Shown: one piece after another, positions 32,856-43,552 of the stretch
Numbering within the stretch: the first letter of the stretch is position 1
Layout: every line of letters starts with the position of its first letter
Source: Ruminococcus sp.
GTDB lineage: Bacteria > Bacillota > Clostridia > Oscillospirales > Ruminococcaceae
DNA: 64,000 nucleotides
Direction: 5' to 3'
NCBI GenBank assembly: GCA_029062165.1
Contig: JAIDQQ010000032.1
Coordinates: 88,831 to 152,830, forward strand
The notes under the pieces: model-generated
Told to the model about the DNA's origin: nothing
The model's input: only the letters and a program-made list of their open reading frames with translations
The model's database searches: none
Translations under genes and position numbers: made by a program

Positions 32856-35783
32856 TTATACCTCCATAGTAGCGACAAGACTTCTAAGACGTATACGTAC
32901 CGCACCTAAATTATTTATCTCGTCGATTTTAAGCTGTGTATATAATTTGCCCTTGCTTTCAAGAATTTTACGGACTTCGTCGCCTGTTACTGCGTCTATA
33001 CCGCAACCGAATGAAATAAGCTGTACTAACTGCATATCAGGCTGTCGTGTGACGTATTCAGAAGCCCGATAAAGTCTTGAATGATAAGTCCACTGGTTCA
33101 GGACGTTAAGATGTGGTGTTTCAGCGAGTGCGGAAACGCTGTCTTCCGTTACTACCGCCATACCCAGACTTTTTATTAACTTGTTTATTCCATGATTTAT
33201 TTCTTTGTCTATGTGATAGGGTCTTCCGGCGACTACTATTATATTACGTTTTTCGGCACGTGCCTGCCATATTATCTTCTCCGCCTGTGAAGCTATATCG
33301 TTTCTGTGACGTTCCATAGCCCTGTATGCCTTTTCCACTGCAACAGGTATACGACATCTTAAATTATACCCTTTCAGACATTTTTTCAGGACTTTTTCAA
33401 CGTTTTTCTTTACGTTCAAATCTATGTAAGGGTGTATGAAATTATTTTCGTTCAGACGTGGATTATTTGCAATAAGTAACTCCGGATAGTACGCTACTAC
33501 AGGACAGTTGAAATGATTGTCGCTGTGTCCCTCGTCGATATTGTAACTCATGCACGGATAGAAAATAAAATCAACGTTCTTGTCGAGAAGATTTTCAATG
33601 TGTCCGTGTGTGAGTTTCGCCGGATAGCATACTGTATCTGACGGTATTGTATGCTGTCCGAGATAGTACATACTTCGGGAACTTTCGTCTGAAACGACTG
33701 TTTTAAAGCCTAATTCCGTGAAAAGCATATGCCAGAACGGTAACTGTTCATAGAATCCTAAAGCAAGCGGAAATCCTACTGTACCTACAGGGCGTTTCGG
33801 CTGATGTTTCTTTACCGTATTTATTATGCTGTCGTATTTGTATTCAAACAAGTCCGGAACGGTGTTTTTATTCGGATTACCTGCACCCTTTTCGCACCGG
33901 TTTCCTGATATGTAACGTCTGCCACCACCGAATTTTATAATATCAAGCTGACAATGTGCGGTACAGCCCCGACACTGTGTTGACCGTGATGTATATGTAA
34001 ATTTTTCAATATCTTCCTGTGAAATCAGTGACGATTTTTCAGCGGTCTGTTTTTCCTTGGCGTACAATGCACACCCGAACGCTCCCATAAGTCCTGAAAT
34101 TGCCGGTCTTATGACGTTTCTGCCGGTTTCTATCTCAAATGAACGGAGTACCGCATCATTCAGAAAAGTACCGCCCTGTACTACTATATTTTTACCTAAT
34201 TCGTCCGGTGAGTTCGCACGGATTACTTTATATATGGCGTTCTTTATTATCGACATGGACAGACCGGCTGAAATGTCCTCAACGGTTGCACCGTCTTTCT
34301 GTGCCTGCTTTACGGAACTGTTCATGAAAACGGTACATCTTGACCCTAAATCTACAGGGTGTTCCGCAAAAAGTCCGAGTTTTGAAAATTCGGAAATATC
34401 ATATCCCAGTGCCATAGCGAACGTCTGTATGAACGAACCACATCCCGATGAGCAGGCTTCATTTAACATGATACTGTCAATGCTGTGATTTTTTATCCGG
34501 AAACACTTTATATCCTGACCGCCTATATCTATTATGAAATCGACTTCCGGACAGAAATACGACGCCGCTTTGAAATGTGCTACTGTCTCGACTATGCCGA
34601 AATCTGTTGAAAGTCCGGCTTTTATGAGGTCTTCGCCGTAACCTGTCACCGCAGAGCCTTTTATATTTATATCCGGATTCATTTCACGATATATATTTTT
34701 TATCTGCTTTACGATTTTATCAAGAGGCTGTCCTAAATTGGAAGAATAATGGTGATATAAAATTCTGCCGTCTTCGGTAATCAGGACTAATTTTGTAGTT
34801 GTAGAACCGGCGTCGATACCTAAATATGCATTGCCCTTGTATTTATGTATATCCGCATAACCTAAATCGAATTTCCGGTGACGTTCTATGAAGTCGTCGT
34901 ATTCAGAATGCGAGGCAAACAACGGTTTTCCGGTAACTATTTTGTCAGATACTTTTGCGGTACTTATTTTTGAAATTATTTCCCCTGCCGTAAGATAGTC
35001 TTCGGAAGTTGCGGAATACAATGCACAGCCATAAGCTACAAATATCGGGGCTTCTTCCGGAAATATGGCGTTTTCCTCATCTAAGTCCAGTGTACGCACA
35101 AATGCTTTTTTAAGTCCTTTAAGGAAAAATAACGGTCCGCCAAGGAATAAAACTTTTCCCTCAATTGTACGTCCCTGTGCAAGTCCGGAAACAGTCTGGT
35201 CAACGACTGCCTGAAAAATACTGGCGGATATGTCTTCACGCCTTGCACCCTGATTAAGTAACGGTTGTATATCTGATTTGGCAAAAACTCCGCACCGTGA
35301 GGCTATCGGATATATTTTCTGTGAACGCATTGAAAGGGCGTCGAGTTCGTCGGCGGTAACTCCGAGAAGTGTTGCCATCTGGTCTATGAAAGCTCCCGTA
35401 CCGCCCGCACACGAGCCATTCATACGCTGTTCTACGCCACCGGTCAGGAATATTATTTTAGCATCTTCTCCGCCCAGTTCTATGACGGAATCGACATCAG
35501 GGAATTTTTTCTTTACCGCTAAAAATGCCGAGTGGACTTCCTGTACAAACGGTATTCCGGCGGAATCCGCAAGACCTAATCCGGCTGAACCTGTTATACA
35601 TACTGTGAATAATTCTTCCGGATAATCGGAACGTATTATTTTAAGCTGGTCAATTACGGTTTCCTTGACCCTTGAAAAATGTCGCTGATATTTTGAATAT
35701 ATAATATTGCCGTCGAGGTCTGTTATTACGGTCTTAACGGTTGTAGACCCTATGTCTATACCGAGAGAAAATTTTCTGTTCAT
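32856..35783 (-). CDS. Double-domain 2-hydroxyacyl-CoA dehydratase activase (BadF/HgdC type)
   Basis: 975 residues. Two consecutive ASKHA ATPase domains: domain 1 (1-265) starts 'LGIDIGSTTVKTVI' with cluster-ligand candidates Cys125 ('GSCAGGTGAF') and Cys164 ('SRCGVFAKSD'); domain 2 (about 315-580) starts 'YLGIDAGSTTTKLVL' with 'EACSSGCGSF' and 'SRCTVFMNSS'. A third part (about 600-975) is the DUF2229-type region, with 'CRGCTAHCQLDI' and 'VCYPAKLTHGHI'. In relatives the activase couples ATP hydrolysis to low-potential electron transfer into a dehydratase. No dehydratase with a CoA-thioester substrate is nearby, so the target is unknown. The stop (TAA 32858-32856) and the next gene's Shine-Dalgarno overlap. 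It probably starts the operon that ends with psd. Confidence 0.87.
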   Translation of the reverse strand: MNRKFSLGIDIGSTTVKTVITDLDGNIIYSKYQRHFSRVKETVIDQLKIIRSDYPEELFTVCITGSAGLGLADSAGIPFVQEVHSAFLAVKKKFPDVDSVIELGGEDAKIIFLTGGVEQRMNGSCAGGTGAFIDQMATLLGVTADELDALSMRSQKIYPIASRCGVFAKSDIQPLLNQGARREDISASIFQAVVDQTVSGLAQGRTIEGKVLFLGGPLFFLKGLKKAFVRTLDLDEENAIFPEEAPIFVAYGCALYSATSEDYLTAGEIISKISTAKVSDKIVTGKPLFASHSEYDDFIERHRKFDLGYADIHKYKGNAYLGIDAGSTTTKLVLITEDGRILYHHYSSNLGQPLDKIVKQIKNIYREMNPDINIKGSAVTGYGEDLIKAGLSTDFGIVETVAHFKAASYFCPEVDFIIDIGGQDIKCFRIKNHSIDSIMLNEACSSGCGSFIQTFAMALGYDISEFSKLGLFAEHPVDLGSRCTVFMNSSVKQAQKDGATVEDISAGLSMSIIKNAIYKVIRANSPDELGKNIVVQGGTFLNDAVLRSFEIETGRNVIRPAISGLMGAFGCALYAKEKQTAEKSSLISQEDIEKFTYTSRSTQCRGCTAHCQLDIIKFGGGRRYISGNRCEKGAGNPNKNTVPDLFEYKYDSIINTVKKHQPKRPVGTVGFPLALGFYEQLPFWHMLFTELGFKTVVSDESSRSMYYLGQHTIPSDTVCYPAKLTHGHIENLLDKNVDFIFYPCMSYNIDEGHSDNHFNCPVVAYYPELLIANNPRLNENNFIHPYIDLNVKKNVEKVLKKCLKGYNLRCRIPVAVEKAYRAMERHRNDIASQAEKIIWQARAEKRNIIVVAGRPYHIDKEINHGINKLIKSLGMAVVTEDSVSALAETPHLNVLNQWTYHSRLYRASEYVTRQPDMQLVQLISFGCGIDAVTGDEVRKILESKGKLYTQLKIDEINNLGAVRIRLRSLVATMEV

Positions 35784-35883
35784 TTTTCAGTCTCCGTTTC
35801 TTAAAAAATTCCGTTTTAAATATTATACTATATTTTTCTGCAAAAATAAAGCGGTAATTTCTGAATTTTTTTCTTTTATCATC

Positions 35884-35908
35884 AAAAGGGACGGCTTAAA
35901 CCGTCCCC
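35884..35908 (-). terminator. Terminator after glyS
   Basis: GGGACGG-TTTAAG-CCGTCCC hairpin followed by TTTTGAT on the minus strand. Confidence 0.7.
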
Positions 35909-35914
35909 ACCGGA

Positions 35915-37321
35915 TTAAAATTCAATTTTCTTTTCAAGATATGCCACGAGGTCATTTATATTAACACGTTCCTGTTCCATAGTATCACGGTCACGGACGG
36001 TTACACAGTTGTCCTTTTCGAGAGTATCGAAATCATATGTTATACAGAATGGTGTACCGATTTCGTCATGACGGCGGTAACGTTTTCCGATTGTACCGGT
36101 CTCATCGAAGTCACACATGAATTTTTTCGAGAGCATTTCAAAAACTTCCTCGGCTTTCGGAGTGAGTTTCTTTACAAGTGGGAGTACCGCACATTTGAAC
36201 GGTGCGAGAGCAGGATGTAAGTGCATTACTGTACGGATTTCACGTTTTTCCTTACCGTTCTTGTCGATTGTTACAAGTTCTTCCTCGTCGTAAGCCTCTG
36301 TTACTATCGAAAGGAACAGCCTTTCAACGCCAAGAGAAGGCTCTATTACATACGGTATATATTTTTCATTTGTTTCGGGGTCAAAATATTCGAGGGATTT
36401 TCCGCTTGTATTTATATGCTGTGTGAGGTCATAGTCTGTACGGTCAGCGACACCCCATAGTTCGCCCCAGCCGAACGGGAACAGGTATTCAAAATCTGTG
36501 GTAGCCTTTGAATAGAAACATAATTCTTCAGGGGAGTGGTCACGAAGTCTTATATTTTCCTCTTTAAGTCCGAGACTTAACAGGAAGTCTTTACAATAGC
36601 TTCTCCAGTAACTGAACCATTCCAAATCTGTACCAGGTTTGCAGAAAAATTCAAGTTCCATCTGTTCAAACTCACGTACACGGAATATGAAGTTTCCGGG
36701 GGTTATCTCGTTACGGAAAGACTTTCCAACCTGTGCTACTCCGAACGGTACTTTTTTTCTTGTGGTACGCTGAATATTGGCGAAGTTTACGAAGATACCC
36801 TGTGCAGTTTCCGGACGGAGATATAATTCAGACTTACTGTCTTCTGTTACGCCCTGAAAAGTCTTGAACATAAGATTAAACTGTCTTATGTCGGTGAAGT
36901 TATGCTTGCCACAGTCCGGACATGGAATTTCATGTTCCTTTATGTAGGCGGACATCTGTTCATTAGTCCAACCGGCTACGTTTGTACCGTCGAAATCTTC
37001 AATGAGATTGTCAGCACGGTGACGTGTATGACATTCCTTGCAGTCCATGAGAGGGTCAGAAAAACCGCCGATATGTCCGGAAGCTACCCATGTCTGCGGA
37101 TTCATGAGAATAGCACTGTCGAGACCTACGTTGTATTTGTTTTCCTGTACGAATTTCTTTAGCCATGCCTTTTTGATGTTGTTTTTGAGTTCAACACCTA
37201 ACGGACCGTAATCCCATGTATTAGCAAGACCGCCATAAATTTCAGAACCAGGGTATACATAACCCTTTGATTTACAGAGGTCAACTATTTTATCCATGAT
37301 TTTTTCGTTGTTCTTAAGCAT
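35915..37321 (-). CDS. glyS: Glycyl-tRNA synthetase, single-chain class II type
   Basis: 468 residues; the alpha2-type enzyme (glyQS-like, found in archaea, eukaryotes and some bacteria), not the split alpha/beta form. It charges tRNA-Gly. Motifs: '[14 protein letters not shown]' at 18, '[13 protein letters not shown]' near 38, '[23 protein letters not shown]' near 83 with two Cys, partnered by 'CPDCGKHNF' near 134 (zinc-ribbon-like), motif 2 '[25 protein letters not shown]' near 203, and motif 3 '[15 protein letters not shown]' near 325. An anticodon-binding domain ends the protein. GAGGTA precedes the ATG. The leader is only about 35 bases, too short for a T-box. Confidence 0.96.
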   Translation of the reverse strand: MLKNNEKIMDKIVDLCKSKGYVYPGSEIYGGLANTWDYGPLGVELKNNIKKAWLKKFVQENKYNVGLDSAILMNPQTWVASGHIGGFSDPLMDCKECHTRHRADNLIEDFDGTNVAGWTNEQMSAYIKEHEIPCPDCGKHNFTDIRQFNLMFKTFQGVTEDSKSELYLRPETAQGIFVNFANIQRTTRKKVPFGVAQVGKSFRNEITPGNFIFRVREFEQMELEFFCKPGTDLEWFSYWRSYCKDFLLSLGLKEENIRLRDHSPEELCFYSKATTDFEYLFPFGWGELWGVADRTDYDLTQHINTSGKSLEYFDPETNEKYIPYVIEPSLGVERLFLSIVTEAYDEEELVTIDKNGKEKREIRTVMHLHPALAPFKCAVLPLVKKLTPKAEEVFEMLSKKFMCDFDETGTIGKRYRRHDEIGTPFCITYDFDTLEKDNCVTVRDRDTMEQERVNINDLVAYLEKKIEF

Positions 37322-37360
37322 TTTTAAAATACCTCATTTCATGATTAGTTTATCTATTAT

Positions 37361-37389
37361 ATTTTAATCCAAAATTGCGGAAATGTCAA
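37361..37389 (-). promoter_or_regulatory. Promoter of glyS
   Basis: TTGACA (37389-37384), a 17-base spacer and TAAAAT (37366-37361) on the minus strand. Confidence 0.75.
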
Positions 37390-37496
37390 TAGCTGATTGA
37401 AAATTTAAAATTATTATGTAAACTTTCTGTTAATATTAAACGGCAGACCGTTGTATAAGAAAGTTTCCGGTACTATTATATAAGGAGGTGTTTTAA

Positions 37497-37565
37497 ATGA
37501 AATATACAGAGCAGGTGACCTATGTGACGGATAAAATGCATTTTTATAAACTTTTTCTTACGTAA
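37497..37565 (+). CDS. Small ORF of 22 codons, unknown
   Basis: MKYTEQVTYVTDKMHFYKLF followed by LT and TAA. Below usual gene-finder size limits, but preceded by a near-perfect Shine-Dalgarno (AAGGAGGTG, seven bases before the ATG). A possible promoter TTGTAT-17-TATTAT (37451-37479) would start transcription too close to the Shine-Dalgarno to be convincing. An AT-only near-palindrome (37565-37590) follows. It could be a true small protein or the leader of the next gene, 100 bases on. Function unknown. Confidence 0.4.
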   Translation: MKYTEQVTYVTDKMHFYKLFLT

Positions 37566-37666
37566 TATATTATATATATATTATATATTCTGTTATAAAA
37601 GAATTATAAAAGGATAAATAAGGTTCATATCATACATCTTTATATTTTTCAGGGAGGTATTTTTCT

Positions 37667-37894
37667 ATGAATGGTTATTCCAGATGGTGTTTCAACTGGA
37701 TAGGCGGTAAGAAACCGAAAGTAAGGTTTGAGCTTGCAAATTACCGTGTTGATGTATATTACGATACTGCAAAATATATTTTCCATACTTTCATATGGGA
37801 TACTTTTACCGGTGAATACATACGCCATTATGTTTCCAAAAAGGGAGTAACGGAACTCGGCGAACGCAAGGAAATATCAGATTTTTATTATTAA
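37667..37894 (+). CDS. Small hypothetical protein (75 aa)
   Basis: 75 residues, not recognised. The ATG has GGGAGG eight bases upstream. The composition is soluble, rich in Tyr, Phe, Lys and Arg, with alternating hydrophobic stretches ('VRFELANYRVDVYYDTAKYIFHTF') suggesting a small beta-sheet protein. No signal peptide, membrane segment or Cys pair. It lies alone between the divergent glyS and the converging deoD; the 37895-38071 strip behind it holds the deoD-side terminator and a palindrome copy. Confidence 0.65.
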   Translation: MNGYSRWCFNWIGGKKPKVRFELANYRVDVYYDTAKYIFHTFIWDTFTGEYIRHYVSKKGVTELGERKEISDFYY

Positions 37895-37922
37895 AAAAAG
37901 CCGTATCCGGTGAGAATACGGC
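37893..37922 (-). terminator. Terminator downstream of deoD
   Basis: GCCGTAT...ATACGGC hairpin followed by TTTTTTT on the minus strand only; about 150 bases after the deoD stop codon. Confidence 0.65.
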
Positions 37923-38049
37923 AAGGAACAAAAAATTAATATAAAAGGGGAATCGGGGGATTTCTTAATCCTGTAGAGATTATAAAACAAAATTCTTAAA
38001 ATAATCTTAAAAAGCCGTTTACAATTTAACAGGCGATACGCAAAAAACA

Positions 38050-38082
38050 ATTTATAATTAAGAATTATGAATTATAAATTTA
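38050..38082. repeat. AT-rich palindrome, copy D (contains the deoD stop codon)
   Basis: AATTTATAATTAAGAATTAT followed by GAATTATAAATTT. The TAA stop of deoD (38074-38072) lies inside it. Confidence 0.7.
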
Positions 38083-38779
38083 TTCCGGTTTCAAGGGCTA
38101 TTTCCATCATGGTACGGAAACCTGACTGTCTTTCTTCGGCGGTTGTTGAGAGATTCTTTAAAGGACAGTCCGAAACAGTCAGTATACATAACGCATTTTT
38201 TCCGGAACGTGATGCGTTCATGTAAAGTCCGGCAGTTTCCATTTCTATACCGAGTACGCCCATTTTCTGCCATTCTGAAAGATTATCGGAATCATTATAG
38301 AAAGTATCGCTTGAAAATATGTTCCCGACGTGATACGGTATATTTTTACTTTCCGTAATTCTGACCGCTTCTGAAAGAGGTTTCCATGAGGCAGTAGGGG
38401 CATACGTACCGGCGAGATTGTATTGTGTGGCATATGCGGAATTTGTACTGGCACTCATAGCGATGATAATATCCCTTAAATTGACGTTATCGGCGATTGC
38501 ACCGGCTGTACCTGTTCTTATGATTGTCTGTACGTCGTATATGTTGAAGAGTTCCCACGAGTATATACTCATTGACGGTATACCCATACCGCTACCCTGT
38601 ACGGAAATTCTTTTACCTTTGTAAGTGCCGGTATATCCGTACATACCACGGACTTCGTTATAGCAGACAGGTTTTTCAAGATAGTTTTCTGCTATGAATT
38701 TCGCTCTGAGAGGGTCACCAGGCATTATTACTACCGGTGCTATGTCCCCGATTTCTGCGTTGTTGTGAGGTGTCGGCAT
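38072..38779 (-). CDS. deoD: Purine-nucleoside phosphorylase DeoD type
   Basis: 235 residues, the size of hexameric DeoD phosphorylases. It splits purine (deoxy)nucleosides with phosphate into base and (deoxy)ribose-1-phosphate. Start 'TPHNNAEIGDIAPVVIMPGDPLRAKFIAE' is diagnostic, followed by 'GSGMGIPSMSIYSWELF' (about 62), 'IIRTGTAGAI' (about 85), 'GVLGIEMETAGLY' (about 175) and 'VSDCPL' with the catalytic Asp (about 203). The ATG at 38779 has AAAGGAG ten bases upstream. The last codons lie in a palindromic repeat. Confidence 0.95.
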   Translation of the reverse strand: MPTPHNNAEIGDIAPVVIMPGDPLRAKFIAENYLEKPVCYNEVRGMYGYTGTYKGKRISVQGSGMGIPSMSIYSWELFNIYDVQTIIRTGTAGAIADNVNLRDIIIAMSASTNSAYATQYNLAGTYAPTASWKPLSEAVRITESKNIPYHVGNIFSSDTFYNDSDNLSEWQKMGVLGIEMETAGLYMNASRSGKNALCILTVSDCPLKNLSTTAEERQSGFRTMMEIALETGINL

Positions 38780-38806
38780 AAAAAAATCACTCCTTTCGTT
38801 TTTTAT

Positions 38807-38835
38807 ATTATATCACAGATTTCCGGATTTTTCAA
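38807..38835 (-). promoter_or_regulatory. Promoter of deoD
   Basis: TTGAAA (38835-38830), a 17-base spacer and TATAAT (38812-38807) on the minus strand. Confidence 0.75.
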
Positions 38836-38843
38836 GCATAAAT

Positions 38844-38881
38844 AAAAAAGAACCGTCCGTTAAAAAGACAGTTCTTTTTTT
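38844..38881 (-). terminator. Terminator after secDF
   Basis: AAAAGAAC-TGTC...GAC-GGTTCTTTT hairpin with a T-run on the minus strand, immediately after the secDF stop codon. Confidence 0.8.
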
Positions 38882-38884
38882 GTA

Positions 38885-41233
38885 TTATTTTTCCTTTGCG
38901 GATTCTCTGTTTTTCCACCATGACCACGTAACAGGAGCTACGAAAAGTGAAGAGTAAGTACCCGAAATAAGTCCGAACATAAGCGGTACGGAGAATGTAA
39001 GAAGTGAACTGTAACCGCTTACTGCAACGACTATTGTTACTATAAGCATAGTTGTGATAGTGGTTATGGAAGTACGGATTGAACGTGTCATGGACTGCGA
39101 ACAGCCTAAATTGATAAGTTCGTTGAGTGTAGCTTTCGGCATAAGTTTCTGATTTTCACGTATACGGTCATAAATAACGATTGTATTGTTGATTGAGTAG
39201 CCTAAAATCGTGAGGATTACCGCAACAGTATTTGAATTGAACTCAAAGCCTAAAATTACGGATATTGCAATTGCAACGAGTAAATCGTGCAGAAGTGCCA
39301 GTATCGAACATACACCGGCTGACCAGCCACCTATATGACGGAATCTTACTGCAATATAGATGATTACTATAAGTCCCGCAAATATTACGGCGATAAGGCA
39401 TTTCAACAGAAATTCACGTCCGGAAGATGGGCTGACATCTGTAGAATCGAACAGTGAAATGTTACTGTCCGGAAATTCAGTCTGTAATGCGTTGGTCATT
39501 TCAACCTGTCTGTCTACGTTAAGACCCTGTTCGGAAGTAAATGATACTATAATCTGTTTTCCGCCGGAATCTATACTTTCGCCTTTACGTACGCTTACCG
39601 GTACATTTACAATATCGCCGACTATTTTTTCAGCCTGATTTGTGTCGATTTCGCCGGTATAGTCGTAAGTAATCATAGTACCGCCACTGAACTCGAGGGC
39701 AAAATTAGCACCGCCTCTTATAATCAGACCTCCGGCGAATACTACTACTACTCCGATAAGTATTCCGAGAATCATTTTTTTCTTACCGCAGAAATCGTAA
39801 GTCTTTGCCTCTTTGGATTTTTCCTTATAGCCGTATAACTTCTTGTTCTGGAAACATTCAAACTTTGAAAGTGACGTAACCATAACTCTTGAAAGGAATA
39901 CACCCATAATGAAGTTAAGTACAACACCGGCGAGAAGCGTTATTCCGAAAGAGTAAACAACACCTTCGGCAGTAGCACCGAACATGAAGAAAATAGTCTT
40001 GTTGAGAATCTTCGAGAAGAAACTTGTCGGAACGCCGAAAGCTCCCATAAGTATGACTGCTATTATTACGTTAGTAATGTTACCGTCGAGAATAGCCGAG
40101 AACGCTCTTTTGTACGCTACTTTTATAGCTGAATCGAGAGATTTTCCGGACTGTATTTCTTCCTTTATACGTTCGCCTGTAATGATATTGGCATCAACAC
40201 CCATACCTACCGCAAGGATTATACCGGCAATACCAGGGATTGTAAGCGTAGACCCTGGCATGAATCCGAACCAGCCCGATACAACGGCGATACTTCCGGC
40301 AATCTGTCCGCACAGTGCTATTACCGCAACTACACCAGGGAGTCTGTAAAGACAAATCATGTAAATTGCAATGAATATAAATGCGATAAGTGCCGCAAGA
40401 AGTATAGCGTCGAGTGAACCCTCACCCATAGTAGGGTCAATAGTCTTGAAACTGGTTGTTTCGAGTTTAAACGGTAACGAACCGGAATTAATCTGATTTG
40501 CCAGTTTATTCGCAGATTCTTCCGTAAAATGACCGGTAATTACCGCACTGCCGTCAGTGATAGCACTGTTTACAGTAGGATAGGAAATCATAGTATTATC
40601 CATCCATATGGAAAGTGGCGTACCAGTTCCGGCGAGTTCAGCAGTAGCGTCCGCAAATTTTTTTGTGCCTGACGGATTGAGATTAAGTTCAATTAAGTTT
40701 TCGTATGTTCCGGAATCGTCATTAGCACGGTATACGGCTCTTGCGTTAGCAACGTCCGCACCCTCAAGAACGATTTCACCGGTAGGGATTACATTTCCGT
40801 CGTCGTCAGTGATACTGTCCGTACCTTTACGGAATGTAAGTATTGCCATTTCACCAAGTTCCTTTACAGATGCCGATGGGTCAAAATCGCTTTCACCGGC
40901 TTGCCAAGGGAAACGTACAATAATTCTGTCGCTTTTTTCGTCGCTGTAAACTTCGCTGTCCGTTATACCGAGTGAAGATAATCGGGTATCGATAATAGCT
41001 GTGGCGGCTTTTAACTGTTCCGGAGTAGCTTCCGCACCTTCTGCCGGAGCGAAAGTTACATCAACACCGCCCTTGATGTCGATACCAAGACGAATATCAT
41101 TAACGCCCTTGATAACGGTTGTTGTGTTATCGCCGTAAATGTAATCAAGTCCGATTACCGCCGAAAACGCAAACAGCGTGATTAAAGCAACGACAATGAA
41201 GAAATTGGATTTTCCGATTTTTTTCACGGTCAT
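38885..41233 (-). CDS. secDF: Fused protein translocase subunit SecDF
   Basis: 782 residues combining SecD and SecF. The SecD half (1-about 450) has one N-terminal helix, 'LGIDIKGGVDVTF' (about 48), the periplasmic-type P1 region and five helices with 'GIAGIILAVGMGVDANI' (about 335). The SecF half (about 475-782) has 'GANFALEFSGGTMITYDY' (about 505), and 'VILTILGYSINNTIVIYDRIREN' (about 685) carrying the conserved Asp and Arg. It uses the proton or sodium gradient to help pull exported proteins through SecYEG. AGGAGGC lies directly before the ATG with only a short gap. Fusion of SecD and SecF is normal in Bacillus and many Clostridia. Confidence 0.95.
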   Translation of the reverse strand: MTVKKIGKSNFFIVVALITLFAFSAVIGLDYIYGDNTTTVIKGVNDIRLGIDIKGGVDVTFAPAEGAEATPEQLKAATAIIDTRLSSLGITDSEVYSDEKSDRIIVRFPWQAGESDFDPSASVKELGEMAILTFRKGTDSITDDDGNVIPTGEIVLEGADVANARAVYRANDDSGTYENLIELNLNPSGTKKFADATAELAGTGTPLSIWMDNTMISYPTVNSAITDGSAVITGHFTEESANKLANQINSGSLPFKLETTSFKTIDPTMGEGSLDAILLAALIAFIFIAIYMICLYRLPGVVAVIALCGQIAGSIAVVSGWFGFMPGSTLTIPGIAGIILAVGMGVDANIITGERIKEEIQSGKSLDSAIKVAYKRAFSAILDGNITNVIIAVILMGAFGVPTSFFSKILNKTIFFMFGATAEGVVYSFGITLLAGVVLNFIMGVFLSRVMVTSLSKFECFQNKKLYGYKEKSKEAKTYDFCGKKKMILGILIGVVVVFAGGLIIRGGANFALEFSGGTMITYDYTGEIDTNQAEKIVGDIVNVPVSVRKGESIDSGGKQIIVSFTSEQGLNVDRQVEMTNALQTEFPDSNISLFDSTDVSPSSGREFLLKCLIAVIFAGLIVIIYIAVRFRHIGGWSAGVCSILALLHDLLVAIAISVILGFEFNSNTVAVILTILGYSINNTIVIYDRIRENQKLMPKATLNELINLGCSQSMTRSIRTSITTITTMLIVTIVVAVSGYSSLLTFSVPLMFGLISGTYSSLFVAPVTWSWWKNRESAKEK

Positions 41234-41279
41234 GCCTCCTGAAAATATAAATTTGTCTGCCTGTATGACAATTAATATT

Positions 41280-41308
41280 ATTTTACTATATAATCAGTAA
41301 AAAGTCAA
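41280..41308 (-). promoter_or_regulatory. Promoter of secDF
   Basis: TTGACT (41308-41303), a 17-base spacer and TAAAAT (41285-41280) on the minus strand. No clear terminator lies between atpC and this promoter. Confidence 0.72.
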
Positions 41309-41323
41309 GTATATATGAAAAAT

Positions 41324-41734
41324 TTATTTAAAATGTTTCTGAGATATTTTCAGTCTGTTCATAGCCCTGTTGAGAGCCGTCTGTGTATGGTAGTATTCCA
41401 TGATACTTTGTTTCTGTTTTAACTTTTCTTCCGCACGTATACGAGCCTCTTCGGCACGTTTGATGTCTATTTCTTCCGGAAGCTCACAGGAATCGGCAAG
41501 TATTATTGAAGATTCCGGCATAACCTGTATGAAACCTTCTGAAATAGCCGCATAATGCCATTGACCGTCAACCATGTACTTCAGTTCACCGGTAGGAAGT
41601 GAAGTAACAAGCGGTTCATGACCATACATAATGCCTATGAGACCGTCTATGGCGGTTATAACGAGGTGTTCGCAGTCGCCGTTATAGAAAACCCTGTCCG
41701 TAGCGATTATTTCAAGGTGAAAAGTTTTAGACAT
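41324..41734 (-). CDS. atpC: ATP synthase epsilon subunit
   Basis: 136 residues. N-terminal beta-sandwich ('FHLEIIATDRVFYNGDCEHL', 'LIGIMYGHEPLVTSL', 'YAAISEGFIQVMPESSIILAD') and a C-terminal helical hairpin (about 90-136, 'RAEEARIRAEEKLKQKQS'). This is the regulatory subunit of the F1 central stalk, able to block ATP hydrolysis. GGGGGA lies upstream of the ATG, 15 bases behind atpD. Last gene of the atp operon. Confidence 0.93.
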   Translation of the reverse strand: MSKTFHLEIIATDRVFYNGDCEHLVITAIDGLIGIMYGHEPLVTSLPTGELKYMVDGQWHYAAISEGFIQVMPESSIILADSCELPEEIDIKRAEEARIRAEEKLKQKQSIMEYYHTQTALNRAMNRLKISQKHFK

Positions 41735-41749
41735 ACGAAAAATCCCCCT

Positions 41750-43156
<1,407 letters not shown>

Positions 43157-43190
43157 TTAATTTATAATTCATAATGCATAATTATGAATT
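43157..43190. repeat. AT-rich palindrome, copy E (contains the four-helix-bundle gene stop)
   Basis: AATTTATAATTCATAATGCA followed by TAATTATGAATT, nearly perfectly palindromic. It holds the TAA stop (43184-43182) of the inserted gene and lies just before atpD. Confidence 0.8.
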
Positions 43191-43538
43191 GTTTTTTGAC
43201 GATTTTATAATACTTGTAAGAAGTTTAATAAGTTCCTGACAGTCATTATAGATACTTTCGTATTGTTTGTTGTTAAGATAATCAGTTTCATGAAGAAGTT
43301 CAAGCCAGTATTCAGATTCGCTTGCTTCTTTAAGTGCGATACTCATTTTAGCGATAAAATCTGCTTTACTTTGACCACGTATGGCTTCCTTTATGTTTGC
43401 ACCTATACTTGTACCACTTCGGAGAAGTTGTTTTGATAAAATATATTCTTTTTTTTCACTGCCCATATACTGATACAATCTGATTATACGTACCGCAAAT
43501 TTTTTACTCTTATCAACAACAATGTTATTGTAACTCAT
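43182..43538 (-). CDS. Four-helix-bundle protein (23S rRNA intervening-sequence family) inside the atp operon
   Basis: 118 residues of the S23/four-helix-bundle family (23S rRNA IVP type): 'VDKSKKFAVRIIRLYQYM' (helix 1, about 8), 'LSKQLLRSGTSIGANIKEA' (helix 2, about 35), 'SKADFIAKMSIALKEASESEYWLELL' (helix 3, about 58) and 'YESIYNDCQELIKLLTSI' (helix 4, about 92). Family members are encoded in rRNA intervening sequences, as stand-alone genes or, as the Avd relative, with diversity-generating retroelements; the function of stand-alone copies is unknown. It lies between atpG and atpD in the same orientation, with AAAGGA nine bases before its ATG, and is bracketed by palindromes E and F. It has no part in ATP synthase, so acquisition as a mobile cassette is inferred. 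Confidence 0.88.
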   Translation of the reverse strand: MSYNNIVVDKSKKFAVRIIRLYQYMGSEKKEYILSKQLLRSGTSIGANIKEAIRGQSKADFIAKMSIALKEASESEYWLELLHETDYLNNKQYESIYNDCQELIKLLTSIIKSSKNNS

Positions 43539-43552
43539 ATTCCGAAATCCTT

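Noticed and set aside
32852..32905. Longer start for the dehydratase-related protein
   Set aside because: It would overlap the preceding gene by 50 bases; ATG 32851 has GGAGG at proper distance and the family start follows.
37322..37400. T-box riboswitch before glyS
   Set aside because: The promoter leaves only about 35 bases of leader and no T-box sequence is visible.
43182..43538. Diversity-generating retroelement (the four-helix protein resembling Avd)
   Set aside because: No reverse transcriptase, template repeat or variable repeat was found nearby.
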